From positions 1-64,000 of the forward strand of contig CAYVHB010000001.1 in assembly GCA_964450865.1 (NCBI GenBank): a DNA stretch of 64,000 bases, in the 5' to 3' direction. Below, one piece after another: positions 1 through 8,500 of this stretch. A program made the translations under genes and the position numbers. The stretch's first letter is position 1, and each line of letters starts with the position of its first letter. Below the pieces are notes generated by a model that was not told the DNA's origin, searched no databases, and saw only the letters and a program-made list of their open reading frames with translations. Origin of the DNA: CAYVHB01 sp964450865 (lineage in GTDB: Bacteria > Bacillota > Clostridia > Saccharofermentanales > UBA5734).

Positions 1-168
1 GTCATCGCTGCCGGACATTTCCCAGGCGTTGCGACATTCATAAAACAGCTTCTTCTTGGCCGCCTTGGCCGCATCGGCCAGCGATTTGCCGGCTGAATCC
101 AGGTCATCAGGCTGCCCCGGAACGGGCTGATTCAAAAAGACGGGATCGATTTTATTCAAAGAAGTCAT
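1..168 (-). CDS. N-terminal fragment of a leftward gene, possibly an M18 aminopeptidase
   Basis: An ATG at 168 on the minus strand follows a purine-rich ribosome binding site (TGGAGATTGC) and opens a frame that stays open to the window edge, giving 56 codons. The visible protein has an Ala/Lys-rich stretch and then LFYECRNAW. That last part resembles the N-terminus of clostridial M18 (aspartyl aminopeptidase-like) metallopeptidases, which often begin with a short Lys-rich leader and an LFYxxKNGW-like motif. All metal-binding residues would lie outside the window, so the assignment rests on this short resemblance. The gene is divergent from the PHP gene to its right. That it is a real gene is likely; its function is a guess. 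Confidence 0.45.
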   Translation of the reverse strand, partial: MTSLNKIDPVFLNQPVPGQPDDLDSAGKSLADAAKAAKKKLFYECRNAWEMSGSDD

Positions 169-270
169 AAGCAATCTCCACTCTATTTGCGCATGAATCG
201 TCATTTCAATTTTGCCTCAGAAAAGCCCATGCTATCCGCAGAGGATTCGAAATTTCTATCTGCGTATGAT

Positions 271-299
271 TCGACATTTAGTCTAGCTGCTATTATAAT
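271..299 (+). promoter_or_regulatory. Sigma-A promoter of the PHP-phosphatase gene
   Basis: TCGACA at 271-276 (five of six matches to the -35 consensus), a 17-base spacer, and a perfect TATAAT at 294-299. It also decides the start of the downstream gene, because any codon before about 306 would not be transcribed from it. An imperfect direct repeat, ATTCGAMATTT at 245-255 and 269-279 (period 24), overlaps the -35 box and could be an operator. Confidence 0.65.
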
Positions 300-423
300 G
301 AAAGTCGCTACTTGCGTCATCTGCAAATCGTTACAGGTATCATCGAAGACTCAGTCAGAAAAGGAGTCGGTCGCAGCGGCAGTGCTTCAGGCCAGGCAAG
401 CTGTCCGACCGCATTTATCAACA

Positions 424-1353
424 ATGAACATCGATACACCGCTCGAACCGTCAGCCGCAGCAGCGGCAAGTGGTTTATACCCGCAAACTGACACTGGCTA
501 CCCGCAGGATCATCGCCTGCCCATTGCTGTGGTTGACTGTCATTCGCACACGGCCGCTTTTTCCAATGATGCCCAGCAGACAATTCATGAACTGCTGGCT
601 GATGCCAGGTCCATCGGCCTGGCCGGAATATGCTGCACAGAGCATTACGACAAAGATATCACGTATCGCGATGGTCAGGAAGAAATCTTTGACATCGCGG
701 ACTGCTTTGCGCATGTGCAGCCATTGCGGACTGCAACCCTGGACCAGCCGACGCGCCTGTATATTGGCATTGAACTGGGCTGGACACCCCAGCACGCAGG
801 ATTGCTGGCCAATATCGCCAGCCGGTGGTCCTTTGACAGCATCATCCTGTCCTTGCATTTGCTGGACGGCCTGGATATGTTCCGTGACAGGGAAATCTTC
901 GATGATGGCGCAAGCGCAGCCTATCGCCGGGCAATCGTACGCATGCTTGACATGGTACAAAGCTGCCCTGACTTTGACATCCTTGGCCATTTTGATTATA
1001 TCAGCCGTTATGCGCCGCAGCAGCCGCGTCTATGTTACAAGGATGCCCCGGCGGCCTTTGACGCGCTCTTCAGCCATCTGGCTGCCAACAACAAGGCCCT
1101 GGAAATCAACACGCGGACGGTCAGCAAGTTCAGGCAGATCGGCCGCAGCGCTATTGATTGCTGGCCGGATCCGCAAATAATCCGGCGCTATCGCGAGCTT
1201 GGCGGACAACTGATCACATTGGGAGCAGACAGTCACCAGAACGGCCAGGCCGGGGGTTTGTTTGCCGAAACCATCGAATACCTGCGCCATCTGGGTGTCA
1301 GGCACCTGGCTCACTTTGTCAATCGCCAGCCGGTCCTGACAGCTATCATCTGA
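424..1353 (+). CDS. PHP-domain phosphoesterase, histidinol-phosphatase-like
   Basis: The 309-residue protein belongs to the PHP superfamily of metal-dependent phosphoesterases. The metal ligands are visible as HSH at residues 40-42, TEHYD near 72-76, GHFDY in the middle and GADSH near the C-terminus. The layout fits the HisK/HisJ type of histidinol-phosphate phosphatase, but no other his gene is near, so the substrate is unknown. The frame is open upstream to 187, but the promoter at 271-299 excludes that part. ATG 424 is the best remaining start, although its ribosome binding site is weak and about 30 poorly conserved residues precede the PHP core. The beta-lactamase-fold gene follows after 30 bases and is probably co-transcribed. 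Confidence 0.75.
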   Translation: MNIDTPLEPSAAAAASGLYPQTDTGYPQDHRLPIAVVDCHSHTAAFSNDAQQTIHELLADARSIGLAGICCTEHYDKDITYRDGQEEIFDIADCFAHVQPLRTATLDQPTRLYIGIELGWTPQHAGLLANIASRWSFDSIILSLHLLDGLDMFRDREIFDDGASAAYRRAIVRMLDMVQSCPDFDILGHFDYISRYAPQQPRLCYKDAPAAFDALFSHLAANNKALEINTRTVSKFRQIGRSAIDCWPDPQIIRRYRELGGQLITLGADSHQNGQAGGLFAETIEYLRHLGVRHLAHFVNRQPVLTAII

Positions 1354-1383
1354 TTCATTCTGCGGATAGTGGGAGGGAATTTC

Positions 1384-2565
1384 TTGAATCAATCGCATAT
1401 AAATGAACTGCCGGAACGCCAGCCTGGTGCCAGTTCGGACACGGACCAGCAGATCGGGCAGGGCGCGGGTGGCTTTGCATCCCGCTGGGACGCCTGGCTC
1501 AATGGCAATCTGCGCAAGCGGCCGAAAGACGCGCCCTTGCAGGTGCAAGTTTACAGTGAGCGCCGCGGCCTCGCTTATCGCTTTTCGTCTGGTGAGGCAA
1601 ACCGGCCGTTTCATGTCGCCAGTGTCGGTAAAATATTTGCGGCTGTCCTCGTGGCCCGCCTGGCCCAGTCCGGCCGGCTTTGTTTGACTGACCCGATCAG
1701 TCAATATCTGCCAGCGGCCGTATTACGTGATTTATTCGTTTATCATGACCAGGACTACGCCCAGCAGGTCACCATTGAACAGCTTCTCAGTCACCGCTCG
1801 GGCGCCGCTGATTACTTTGCCGATCCGGTCCGCTCGGGCGAGCGTTTCTTGAGCCTAGTTTTCAGCCAGCCTGATAACCTGTGGACACCGGAAAAGCTGC
1901 TCGACTTCTGCCGCACCAGCCAGCGGGCAGTCGGCCGGCCCGGCCAGCGGTTTCACTACTCGGATACCGGCTACATCTTGCTGGGTCTATTGATCGAAAA
2001 GGTCACGGGCCTGTCTTTTGGCCAGAACCTGGATGAAGCCTTCTTCAAACCGCTGGGTATGAACGATTCCTATCTGCTTTATCAGGCCCAGATTGGCCAG
2101 ATCACCCGCAAGGTTACCGGCAAGCGGCCTTTTGAAAAAATCTGGCTGCACGGCCGGGAGATCAGCTCGCAGCGCAACTTGAGCTGTGACTGGGCGGGCG
2201 GCGGGGTGATTTCAACCACTGACGATCTGCTCAGGTTCAGCCGGGCTTTGTGGCAAGGCCAGCTGCTTGACTTGCCAACCCTGCAGCGCATGGCTACCGG
2301 AGTCTGGCCGTTTCGCAGTGGCATCTATTACGGCCTGGGGCTGATGGAACTGCGGCTGGAAGGGTTCTTCTTCCTGTTGCGCGGTCTGCCGCGCCTTTAT
2401 GGCCACAGCGGGATCCTGGCTACACAGCTTTTCTACGATCCTGCCCGCGATCTGCACCTGGTCATGAATTTTGGCGATGACCGGCAAATTGCCAACAGCT
2501 TCCGGTTTCTGATTGAAGTTGAGACAACCCTGGAGCGAGAGGACCGGGCCAGGGCCAAAGGCTGA
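1384..2565 (+). CDS. Serine hydrolase of the class C beta-lactamase / penicillin-binding protein family
   Basis: This 393-residue protein has the serine beta-lactamase fold motifs. SVGK at residues 80-83 is the catalytic SxxK, YSD at 192-194 is the Tyr motif, and HSG near residue 340 stands for the KTG box. There is no signal peptide or membrane segment, so it looks cytoplasmic and more like an esterase or D-aminopeptidase-type member than a resistance beta-lactamase. The start chosen is TTG 1384, because GGGAGGG at 1371-1377 lies six bases before it; a GTG at 1369 in the same frame would sit before that site. It is the second gene of a two-gene unit with the PHP protein and ends at a strong terminator. 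The substrate is unknown. Confidence 0.78.
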   Translation: MNQSHINELPERQPGASSDTDQQIGQGAGGFASRWDAWLNGNLRKRPKDAPLQVQVYSERRGLAYRFSSGEANRPFHVASVGKIFAAVLVARLAQSGRLCLTDPISQYLPAAVLRDLFVYHDQDYAQQVTIEQLLSHRSGAADYFADPVRSGERFLSLVFSQPDNLWTPEKLLDFCRTSQRAVGRPGQRFHYSDTGYILLGLLIEKVTGLSFGQNLDEAFFKPLGMNDSYLLYQAQIGQITRKVTGKRPFEKIWLHGREISSQRNLSCDWAGGGVISTTDDLLRFSRALWQGQLLDLPTLQRMATGVWPFRSGIYYGLGLMELRLEGFFFLLRGLPRLYGHSGILATQLFYDPARDLHLVMNFGDDRQIANSFRFLIEVETTLEREDRARAKG

Positions 2566-2629
2566 CGGTCAGGCCGGTCGCGCTCACATCAGCCGGTTCG
2601 GTGAAGGCCGCGGACGATAAAAGATAAAT

Positions 2630-2671
2630 AAAAAGCGGTGCACTGACTTATTGAATCGTGCGCCGCTTTTT
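2630..2671. terminator. Bidirectional intrinsic terminator between convergent genes
   Basis: An inverted repeat of 14 bases (2630-2643 against 2658-2671, one mismatch, 14-base loop) begins with five A and ends with five T. It therefore gives a hairpin with a U-run in both directions, serving the beta-lactamase-fold gene on the plus strand and iscU on the minus strand. Confidence 0.85.
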
Positions 2672-2682
2672 CTTGGGTTGAA

Positions 2683-3129
2683 TCAATGGCCTTCGGTGCC
2701 GTGATCGTGGGCATCCTCGTCGAGCATATCAAACTGGGCTTTGTTTTCATCGTTGAGCAGCCCCATCTTGACATAATACTGTTTGAGTGCCGCCTTGACC
2801 GCCTGTTCGGCAAGCAGTGAGCAGTGCATTTTAACGGGCGGCAGGCCGTCGAGAGCCTCAGCCACCGCTTTATTGGTCAGTTGCAGGGCTTCGTCTACCG
2901 ATTTGCCCTTGATCATTTCGGTGGCCATGCTGCTGGTGGCGATCGCCGAACCGCAGCCAAAGGTTTTGAATTTGGCATCGACAATGATGCCGTTTTCGAT
3001 CTTGAGATCGACTTTCATGATGTCGCCGCACTTGGCGTTGCCGACCATGCCGGATGCATCGGCGTCGGCGATTTCACCGACGTTGCGCGGATGCATGAAA
3101 TGGTCCATGACCTTGTCACTGTATTGCAT
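2683..3129 (-). CDS. iscU: Fe-S cluster assembly scaffold, IscU/NifU-N type
   Basis: The 148-residue protein is the scaffold on which Fe-S clusters are built from sulfur delivered by the cysteine desulfurase encoded just upstream. The three ligand cysteines are C34 (in KCGD, with D36), C59 (in FGCGSA) and C103 (in KMHCS). The start QYSDKVMDHF and the phrase HPRNVG are typical of the NifU-like scaffolds paired with NifS/IscS in clostridia. The C-terminus adds an acidic and His-rich tail (DEDAHDHGTEGH) that could bind metal, though that is inference. It lies 26 bases after iscS and ends at the bidirectional terminator, so the two form an iscS-iscU operon. No hscA, hscB or fdx is present. Confidence 0.93.
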   Translation of the reverse strand: MQYSDKVMDHFMHPRNVGEIADADASGMVGNAKCGDIMKVDLKIENGIIVDAKFKTFGCGSAIATSSMATEMIKGKSVDEALQLTNKAVAEALDGLPPVKMHCSLLAEQAVKAALKQYYVKMGLLNDENKAQFDMLDEDAHDHGTEGH

Positions 3130-3155
3130 GGGAGTTGCCTCTCTTTCTATAGGCC

Positions 3156-4352
3156 TCAGGAATGATGGCCGTGTTCTTTCTCGTAAATGGCGTAAAGCGG
3201 CGACATGTCACGCAGGCGGGCAACGATGCTTTTCAGATCGCGGACCAGGTTGTCGACGTCTTCGAGGGTGTTGCTCTTGCCAAAGGTCACGCGCAGGGAG
3301 CCATGGGCTATCTCGTGCGGCAAGCCGATGGCCAGCAGCACATGCGACGGATCAAGCGAGCCGGAGGTGCAGGCTGAGCCCGACGAACACTCATAGCCGT
3401 AGTGGTCGAGCATCAGGAGAATCGATTCACCCTCGATAAACTCAAAGGAGAAATTGACATTGTTGGGCAGGCGGTCGGTGCGATGACCATTGAGCCGGGC
3501 GTGCGGGATTTCGGCCAGGACTTTCCCGATCAGGGCATCACGCAGGCTGCCAAGCTGGCGGGTGTTGTCGGCCATTTCCTCGACGGCCAGTTCGTATGCC
3601 CTGGCCAGGCCGATGATTGAAGCGACGTTTTCCGTACCGGCGCGGCGATTGCGCTCCTGGGCGCCACCATCCATGAAATTGGCGATGCGCACGCCCTTGC
3701 GGATATAAAGCATGCCGACACCCTTGGGGGCGTACAGCTTGTGACCGGAAAATGACAGCATGTCGACGGGCAGACTGCGGACGTCAATCGGCAGCGAACC
3801 GCCAGCCTGCACGGCATCGGAGTGGAACCAGACCTTCTTCTCACGGCAGATCTGGCCGATCTCGGCGATGGGCTGGACGACCCCGATCTCGTTATTGGCC
3901 ATCATGATCGTGACCAGGATTGTATCGGGACGGATGGCCGTTCTGACAGATTCCGGATCAACCTTTCCGTCGTGATCGACAGGCAGGTATGTAATTTCGT
4001 AACCCTGGCGAGCCAGGGCTTCACAGGCGTGGAGCACAGCATGATGCTCGATCTGCGAGGTGATGATATGTTTACCGCGATGCTGCAGGGCCAGTGCGGT
4101 GCCTTTTATCGCCCAGTTGTCCGACTCGGTGCCGCAGGAGGTAAAGAAAATCTCGCGCGGATCGGCGTGGATGCAGTTGGCCAGTGTCTGGCGGGCATCC
4201 TCGATCAGCTTGCGGGCTTGCTGGCCGCGGTGATAAAACGACGACGGATTACCGAAGTGTTCGGTAAAGACTGGCAGCATCGCTTCAAACACTTCAGGCC
4301 GGACGGGTGTCGTAGCGGCGTGGTCGAGATAGACCCGTTTGACTTGACTCAT
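3156..4352 (-). CDS. iscS: Cysteine desulfurase, IscS/NifS group I
   Basis: This 398-residue PLP enzyme removes sulfur from cysteine for Fe-S cluster assembly. The PLP lysine is K205 in SFSGHK, and the persulfide cysteine is C328 in SSGSACTSG. The long loop around C328 marks the group I (IscS-like) type rather than SufS. HAVLHACE near residues 104-111 is the conserved PLP-stacking histidine region. The start at 4352 follows GGAAGGGG at good spacing. The partner scaffold iscU lies directly downstream. A second, different cysteine desulfurase at 9925-11061 is paired with thiI, so the cell divides sulfur delivery between Fe-S assembly and tRNA thiolation. A 16-base palindrome at 4412-4427 in its upstream region may be an operator. 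Confidence 0.93.
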   Translation of the reverse strand: MSQVKRVYLDHAATTPVRPEVFEAMLPVFTEHFGNPSSFYHRGQQARKLIEDARQTLANCIHADPREIFFTSCGTESDNWAIKGTALALQHRGKHIITSQIEHHAVLHACEALARQGYEITYLPVDHDGKVDPESVRTAIRPDTILVTIMMANNEIGVVQPIAEIGQICREKKVWFHSDAVQAGGSLPIDVRSLPVDMLSFSGHKLYAPKGVGMLYIRKGVRIANFMDGGAQERNRRAGTENVASIIGLARAYELAVEEMADNTRQLGSLRDALIGKVLAEIPHARLNGHRTDRLPNNVNFSFEFIEGESILLMLDHYGYECSSGSACTSGSLDPSHVLLAIGLPHEIAHGSLRVTFGKSNTLEDVDNLVRDLKSIVARLRDMSPLYAIYEKEHGHHS

Positions 4353-4411
4353 GTGGACATCCCCTTCCTGATGATTACGTTAACACTCTAAGCCGATCGG
4401 GCTCGCTATGT

Positions 4412-4427
4412 AGTAACTTAGGTTACT
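4412..4427. promoter_or_regulatory. Palindrome upstream of iscS, candidate operator
   Basis: AGTAAC-TTAG-GTTACT is a perfect 6+6 inverted repeat around four bases, 60-75 bases before the iscS start. No clear -35/-10 pair was found around it. A second, looser dyad (CAG..ATT..AAT..CTG) lies at about 4434-4456. Control of iscS-iscU by an Rrf2/IscR-type or other repressor is possible, but the site does not match an IscR consensus I know. Confidence 0.4.
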
Positions 4428-4557
4428 GATCCGCAGATATTCCTAGTAAAATACTGGGATTATTGGTAATCAGCCTCAGATCTGCCGGGCCCGGTCTTGC
4501 CCGGCCGGCAATAGCTGCCATATGCCAGGCGATCACCCGGCGGTTTTCCCCGGTCGA

Positions 4558-5901
4558 TCATGCCCCGCCCGATTGCCGGGCCCGGCGCCGTTTGTCAAGC
4601 CATTCCTTGACCCGGGCTTCATAACCGTTAGCCGTCGGTTCATAATAGATCGTGCCGCGGATTTCGTCGGGCAGATAGGCCTGGTCCACGATGTTGCCGG
4701 TGTAATCATGGGCATACTTATAGCCGGTGCCATAGCCGAGGTCAGCAGCCATGCCCTGCACCGGCGCGTTGCGCAGGTGCAGCGGGACTTCTCCGGTGCG
4801 CCGGCTGTTGATATCGGCCAGCGCCTTGTCAACGGCAGCATAGGCCGAATTTGATTTCGGGCTGGTCGCAACAGCCACGGCCGCCTCGGCCAGCAAAATA
4901 CGCGCCTCCGGCAAGCCGACAGCCATGCTGCCCTGATAGGCTGCCAGGGCAACCTGCAGCATTTGCGGATTGGCCATGCCGACATCTTCAGCCGCACAGA
5001 TCAGGATCCGGCGAGCCAGGAATTCGATGTCTTCACCGCCATGCAGGGCGCGGGCCAGGTAAAAAACCGCGGCATCCGGATCACTGCCGCGCATGGACTT
5101 GATGAAAGCGCTGATGTTGTCGTAATGGCTTTCGCCATCGGCATCATAGCCGATACTGCGTTTCTGCATGCAGTCCTCGATGATCGCCTGGTCGACCGTG
5201 ATCCTTCCGGCTGCATCCGGCGGGGTTGTGACGGCGGCAAGTTCCAGGGCATTGAGGGCAATGCGGGCGTCGCCATTGGCCAGGTTGCAGATGTAGGCCA
5301 GCGCTGATGGCTCCATGACCAGCTGATACCGGCCCAGGCCGCGCTCACGGTCCTGCATGGCCTGTTCAAGGATGCGCCGGACGTGGCTCTCCTCAAGTGG
5401 CTTGAGGGCAAAGACAGTCGACCGGGATATCAGGGCTTTGTTGACCTCAAAATAGGGATTCTCAGTCGTTGCCCCGACCAGGACCAGCGTGCCATCTTCA
5501 ACGGATGGCAGCAGGGCATCCTGCTGGGCTTTATTAAAGCGATGGATCTCATCGACGAACAGCACGGTCCGGCCGGCGGGGGTCAGCAGGGGGTTCTGGC
5601 TGTCCGCAATGACCCGCTTGATGTCGGCGACCCCGGCAGTCACAGCATTGAGCATGACAAAACTGGCCTGAGTGGTCGCAGCGATCACCCGGGCCAGCGA
5701 GGTTTTGCCGGTACCCGGCGGACCGAACAGAATGATGGAGCTGAGACGGTCCGCTTCGATCATCCGGCGCAGCATTTTGCCCGGGCCCAGCATATGTTCC
5801 TGGCCGACAAACTCGGCCAGGGTGCGCGGTGCCATCCGGTAGGCCAGGGGCGCGGCCCGTCCGGTTGTACTGCGGGGCTGATTGGATCCTGGCAAGGTCA
5901 T
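4558..5901 (-). CDS. rarA: Replication-associated recombination protein A (AAA+ ATPase)
   Basis: RarA (MgsA, related to eukaryotic WRNIP1) acts at stalled replication forks. The 447-residue protein has Walker A GPPGTGKT at about residues 60-67, Walker B VDEIHRFNKAQQD, a sensor-like GATTENP, and the C-terminal family block around GGEDIEFLARR. The frame is open up to 5970, but ATG 5901 is preceded by AAGGAG two bases upstream, whereas no ribosome binding site precedes 5970; the short spacing leaves the start slightly uncertain. The next gene upstream on this strand is glyA, 134 bases away. The next gene downstream is iscS, about 200 bases away with its own upstream region. Confidence 0.93.
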   Translation of the reverse strand: MTLPGSNQPRSTTGRAAPLAYRMAPRTLAEFVGQEHMLGPGKMLRRMIEADRLSSIILFGPPGTGKTSLARVIAATTQASFVMLNAVTAGVADIKRVIADSQNPLLTPAGRTVLFVDEIHRFNKAQQDALLPSVEDGTLVLVGATTENPYFEVNKALISRSTVFALKPLEESHVRRILEQAMQDRERGLGRYQLVMEPSALAYICNLANGDARIALNALELAAVTTPPDAAGRITVDQAIIEDCMQKRSIGYDADGESHYDNISAFIKSMRGSDPDAAVFYLARALHGGEDIEFLARRILICAAEDVGMANPQMLQVALAAYQGSMAVGLPEARILLAEAAVAVATSPKSNSAYAAVDKALADINSRRTGEVPLHLRNAPVQGMAADLGYGTGYKYAHDYTGNIVDQAYLPDEIRGTIYYEPTANGYEARVKEWLDKRRRARQSGGA

Positions 5902-6035
5902 TTCTCCTTCTGTTCTTGGCTTTTTAATATCAATCGCGCCTTGTGGCGCAGTTCCGGCCCTTTTCCGCATGTCATGCCATCAAGCCGCGCGGCGCCTGTC
6001 ACAGCTTTGCCGGCTTGCAGGCCAGGTCCTGGCAA

Positions 6036-7277
6036 TCAGAGCTCCGGATATAGCGGATAACGGCTGGTCAGGGCCGCGACCCGGGCCTTGATTTCATCTT
6101 GCTTCGTGGCAAATTCATTTAATGTCAGGGTGATCAGCCCGGCAATCTCATCCATGTCGGCCGGGGTCATGCCGCGGGTTGTGACGGCCGGTGTGCCCAG
6201 ACGGATGCCGCTGGTGATGGTCGGCTTCTCCGGATCGTAAGGAATGCCGTTTTTGTTGCAGGTAATGTTGACTTCGTCAAGCCGCAGCTGCATGGCCTTG
6301 CCGGTCACGCCGGTGCCGCGCAGGTCGACCAGCATCAGGTGATTGTCGGTTCCGCCGGAGACAAGATTGATCCCGCGCCGCACCAGGCCGCTGGCCAGGG
6401 CCTGGGCATTGTCAAGAATCCGCTGCGAGTACGCCTTGAACTCAGGCTGGAGCGCTTCCTTGAAAGCGACTGCCTTGGCGGCGATCACATGCATCAGGGG
6501 ACCGCCCTGCTGGCCCGGGAAAACCGCTGAGTCAATTGCCTTGGCATACTGGGCCTTGCACAGGATCATGCCGCCACGCGGACCGCGCAGGGTCTTGTGC
6601 GTCGTCGTCGTGACAAAGTCGGCATAGGGCACCGGGCTGGGATGCAAACCGGCAGCAATCAGGCCGGCTATATGAGCCATGTCAACAAAAAGGTAGGCGC
6701 CAACGTCGTCAGCAATTTCCCGGAATCTGGCAAAATCAATGACCCGGGGGTAGGCACTGGCTCCGGCAACGATCATCTTCGGCCTGGTACGGCGCGCGAT
6801 CTCAAGGACGGCGTCATAATCAATGGTACAGGTGTCGTGCGTCACCTGGTAAGCTTCGGCATGATAGATCCGGCCGGAGACATTTTTTAGCATGCCATGG
6901 GTCAGGTGACCGCCGTGGGCCAGGTCCATGCCCAGAATGGTATCGCCGGGTTCAAGCATGGCGAAATAGACCGCCGTGTTGGCCTGGGCGCCGGCATGAG
7001 GCTGGACGTTAGCGTGTTCAGCGCCAAAAAGCTGCTTGGCCCGTTCGATCGCGAGGGATTCGGCAACGTCGACGAATTCGCAGCCGCCGTAGTATCGCCG
7101 GCCGGGGTAACCTTCAGCGTATTTATTGGTCAATGGTGTGCCGACTGCTTCCAGCACGGCTTCACTGACGAAATTTTCCGAGGCGATCAGCTCGATTTTC
7201 GAGCGCTGGCGGTTGACTTCCTGCTGGATGGCCGCATAAATTTCCGGGTCAGTCTGGGCCAGATGCGGGTAATGCAT
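6036..7277 (-). CDS. glyA: Serine hydroxymethyltransferase
   Basis: GlyA converts serine and tetrahydrofolate to glycine and 5,10-methylene-tetrahydrofolate, the main entry of one-carbon units; folD, elsewhere in this window, uses the product. The PLP lysine is K228 in TTTTHKTLRGPRGG, and ELIASENF and NKYAEGYPGRRYYGG are the standard N-terminal blocks. The length of 413 residues is normal. The start is ATG 7277, because AGGAGG lies eight bases before it; the open frame continues upstream but has no such site. It follows the PurM-like gene by 86 bases on the same strand and probably shares its transcript. Confidence 0.96.
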   Translation of the reverse strand: MHYPHLAQTDPEIYAAIQQEVNRQRSKIELIASENFVSEAVLEAVGTPLTNKYAEGYPGRRYYGGCEFVDVAESLAIERAKQLFGAEHANVQPHAGAQANTAVYFAMLEPGDTILGMDLAHGGHLTHGMLKNVSGRIYHAEAYQVTHDTCTIDYDAVLEIARRTRPKMIVAGASAYPRVIDFARFREIADDVGAYLFVDMAHIAGLIAAGLHPSPVPYADFVTTTTHKTLRGPRGGMILCKAQYAKAIDSAVFPGQQGGPLMHVIAAKAVAFKEALQPEFKAYSQRILDNAQALASGLVRRGINLVSGGTDNHLMLVDLRGTGVTGKAMQLRLDEVNITCNKNGIPYDPEKPTITSGIRLGTPAVTTRGMTPADMDEIAGLITLTLNEFATKQDEIKARVAALTSRYPLYPEL

Positions 7278-7363
7278 GTAAGTATCCTCCTGTATGGGTC
7301 TGCGATATATTTCCCAACTCCTTATTTTAGCGAAACTGATTGTTTTGTAAAGCTTCAAATCTG

Positions 7364-8347
7364 TCAGTGGACCTGGTACAGCTCGTCCGGTCCGGGGGGT
7401 GCCAGTTCCTCCCGCTGGCCGTCAGCTGTTTGCAGCCAGTACGCCTGGCTGGCTGTCAGGCGGCCGATTATCGTACCACGGATGCCGGCCGCTGCCAGGC
7501 GGACCAGCAACAGTTCAGGCTGGTCCGTGGCCATCAGCAAGCTGCCGCTGCTGATCAGGCGCAGCGGGTTGATAGCCAGCGCGGCACAAATCCGCACAGT
7601 CAGCGATGAAAGGGCAATCTGCTGAGGATCAATGACCAGACCCAGCCCGCTGGCCTCGGCCAGTTCCCAGGCCGCGCCGAGGATCCCGCCCTCCGTGGCG
7701 TCGTGCATGGCATGAACCGCCAGTTCGCCACCAATAACACCTTCCGGCACCACACTGATCTGCTCGATCAGGCGCCGGGCCTCGGCCAGTTCATCGGCGC
7801 TCAGATAAGAGCTCAGCCGGACAGCCTGGTCAGCAGCCAGAATGGCAGTACCCTCCAGGCCACCGGTTTTGGTCATGACCAGGATATCACCTGGCCGGGC
7901 ACCATTACTGCGAACGATAGCCTGGCCGGCAGCAAACCCAATCGCCGTGGTTGTCACGACAAAACGCGTGACGGCATCGCTGACCTCTGTATGACCGCCG
8001 ACAATACTGACACCTAGCTGGCGGGCGGTGGCTGATGCCTGATCGATCACGGCTTCCACTTGTTCACGACTGGCCCACGGCGGCGCAATCAGCACCAGAA
8101 GCAAGGCCTTGGGCCGAATCCCGAAGGCGGCAATATCATTACAGGAAACGTGAATGGCCAGGCTGCCGATATCGGCACTGGCCCCGGTGATCGGATCAGT
8201 TGAAAGGATGACCTGGCCGTCCTGGAAGCGGATAGCCGCACAATCCAGCCCGGTGGCTGGTCCACAGGTAATATCCGCGCTCAGTATCGGCAGCCGGTCC
8301 AGGACGATATTTTCCAGATCCTGTGGGGTCAGTTTTCCTATTTTCAT
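7364..8347 (-). CDS. AIR synthase-related (PurM/HypE superfamily) protein
   Basis: The 327-residue protein has the PurM/SelD/HypE/ThiL fold: an N-terminal ATP-binding half with DPITG and SCNDIAAFG, a GGHTEVSD motif near the middle, and a C-terminal half with HDATEGGILGA. Members are ATP-dependent and bind phosphate through the DxxT and HTE-type motifs. HypE makes the nitrile ligand of NiFe hydrogenases, but its required C-terminal PRxC cysteine tail is absent here (the protein ends DELYQVH), and no hyp gene is near. It is therefore not a true HypE, and its substrate is unknown. The start follows GAGGAG. It is immediately upstream of glyA, which hints at one-carbon or amino acid metabolism without proving it. 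Confidence 0.7.
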   Translation of the reverse strand: MKIGKLTPQDLENIVLDRLPILSADITCGPATGLDCAAIRFQDGQVILSTDPITGASADIGSLAIHVSCNDIAAFGIRPKALLLVLIAPPWASREQVEAVIDQASATARQLGVSIVGGHTEVSDAVTRFVVTTTAIGFAAGQAIVRSNGARPGDILVMTKTGGLEGTAILAADQAVRLSSYLSADELAEARRLIEQISVVPEGVIGGELAVHAMHDATEGGILGAAWELAEASGLGLVIDPQQIALSSLTVRICAALAINPLRLISSGSLLMATDQPELLLVRLAAAGIRGTIIGRLTASQAYWLQTADGQREELAPPGPDELYQVH

Positions 8348-8500
8348 GCATTCTCCTCAACTCACAGTCAAAATATTCCGAATCAGGCTGCGTGCATCTG
8401 CGATATACCGGGTGCTTTTGAGTCGGAAACCGTCACCTGATGATGCCTGATGTCCTGCATGGGTCATCATTATCATGTACCTGCGCTCACGTCCTGTCGC

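Noticed and set aside
187..423. N-terminal extension of the PHP protein starting at 187
   Set aside because: A near-consensus promoter at 271-299 lies inside it, so the codons before about 306 are not transcribed from that promoter. The translated extension has no PHP similarity.
1384..2565. Antibiotic resistance beta-lactamase
   Set aside because: The class C motifs are present, but there is no signal peptide and the KTG box is replaced by HSG. That is usual for the wide esterase/peptidase family of unknown substrates.
7364..8347. Calling the PurM-like protein HypE or ThiL
   Set aside because: The HypE C-terminal cysteine is missing and no hyp genes are near; ThiL motifs are not convincing either. 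It was left as a superfamily member.
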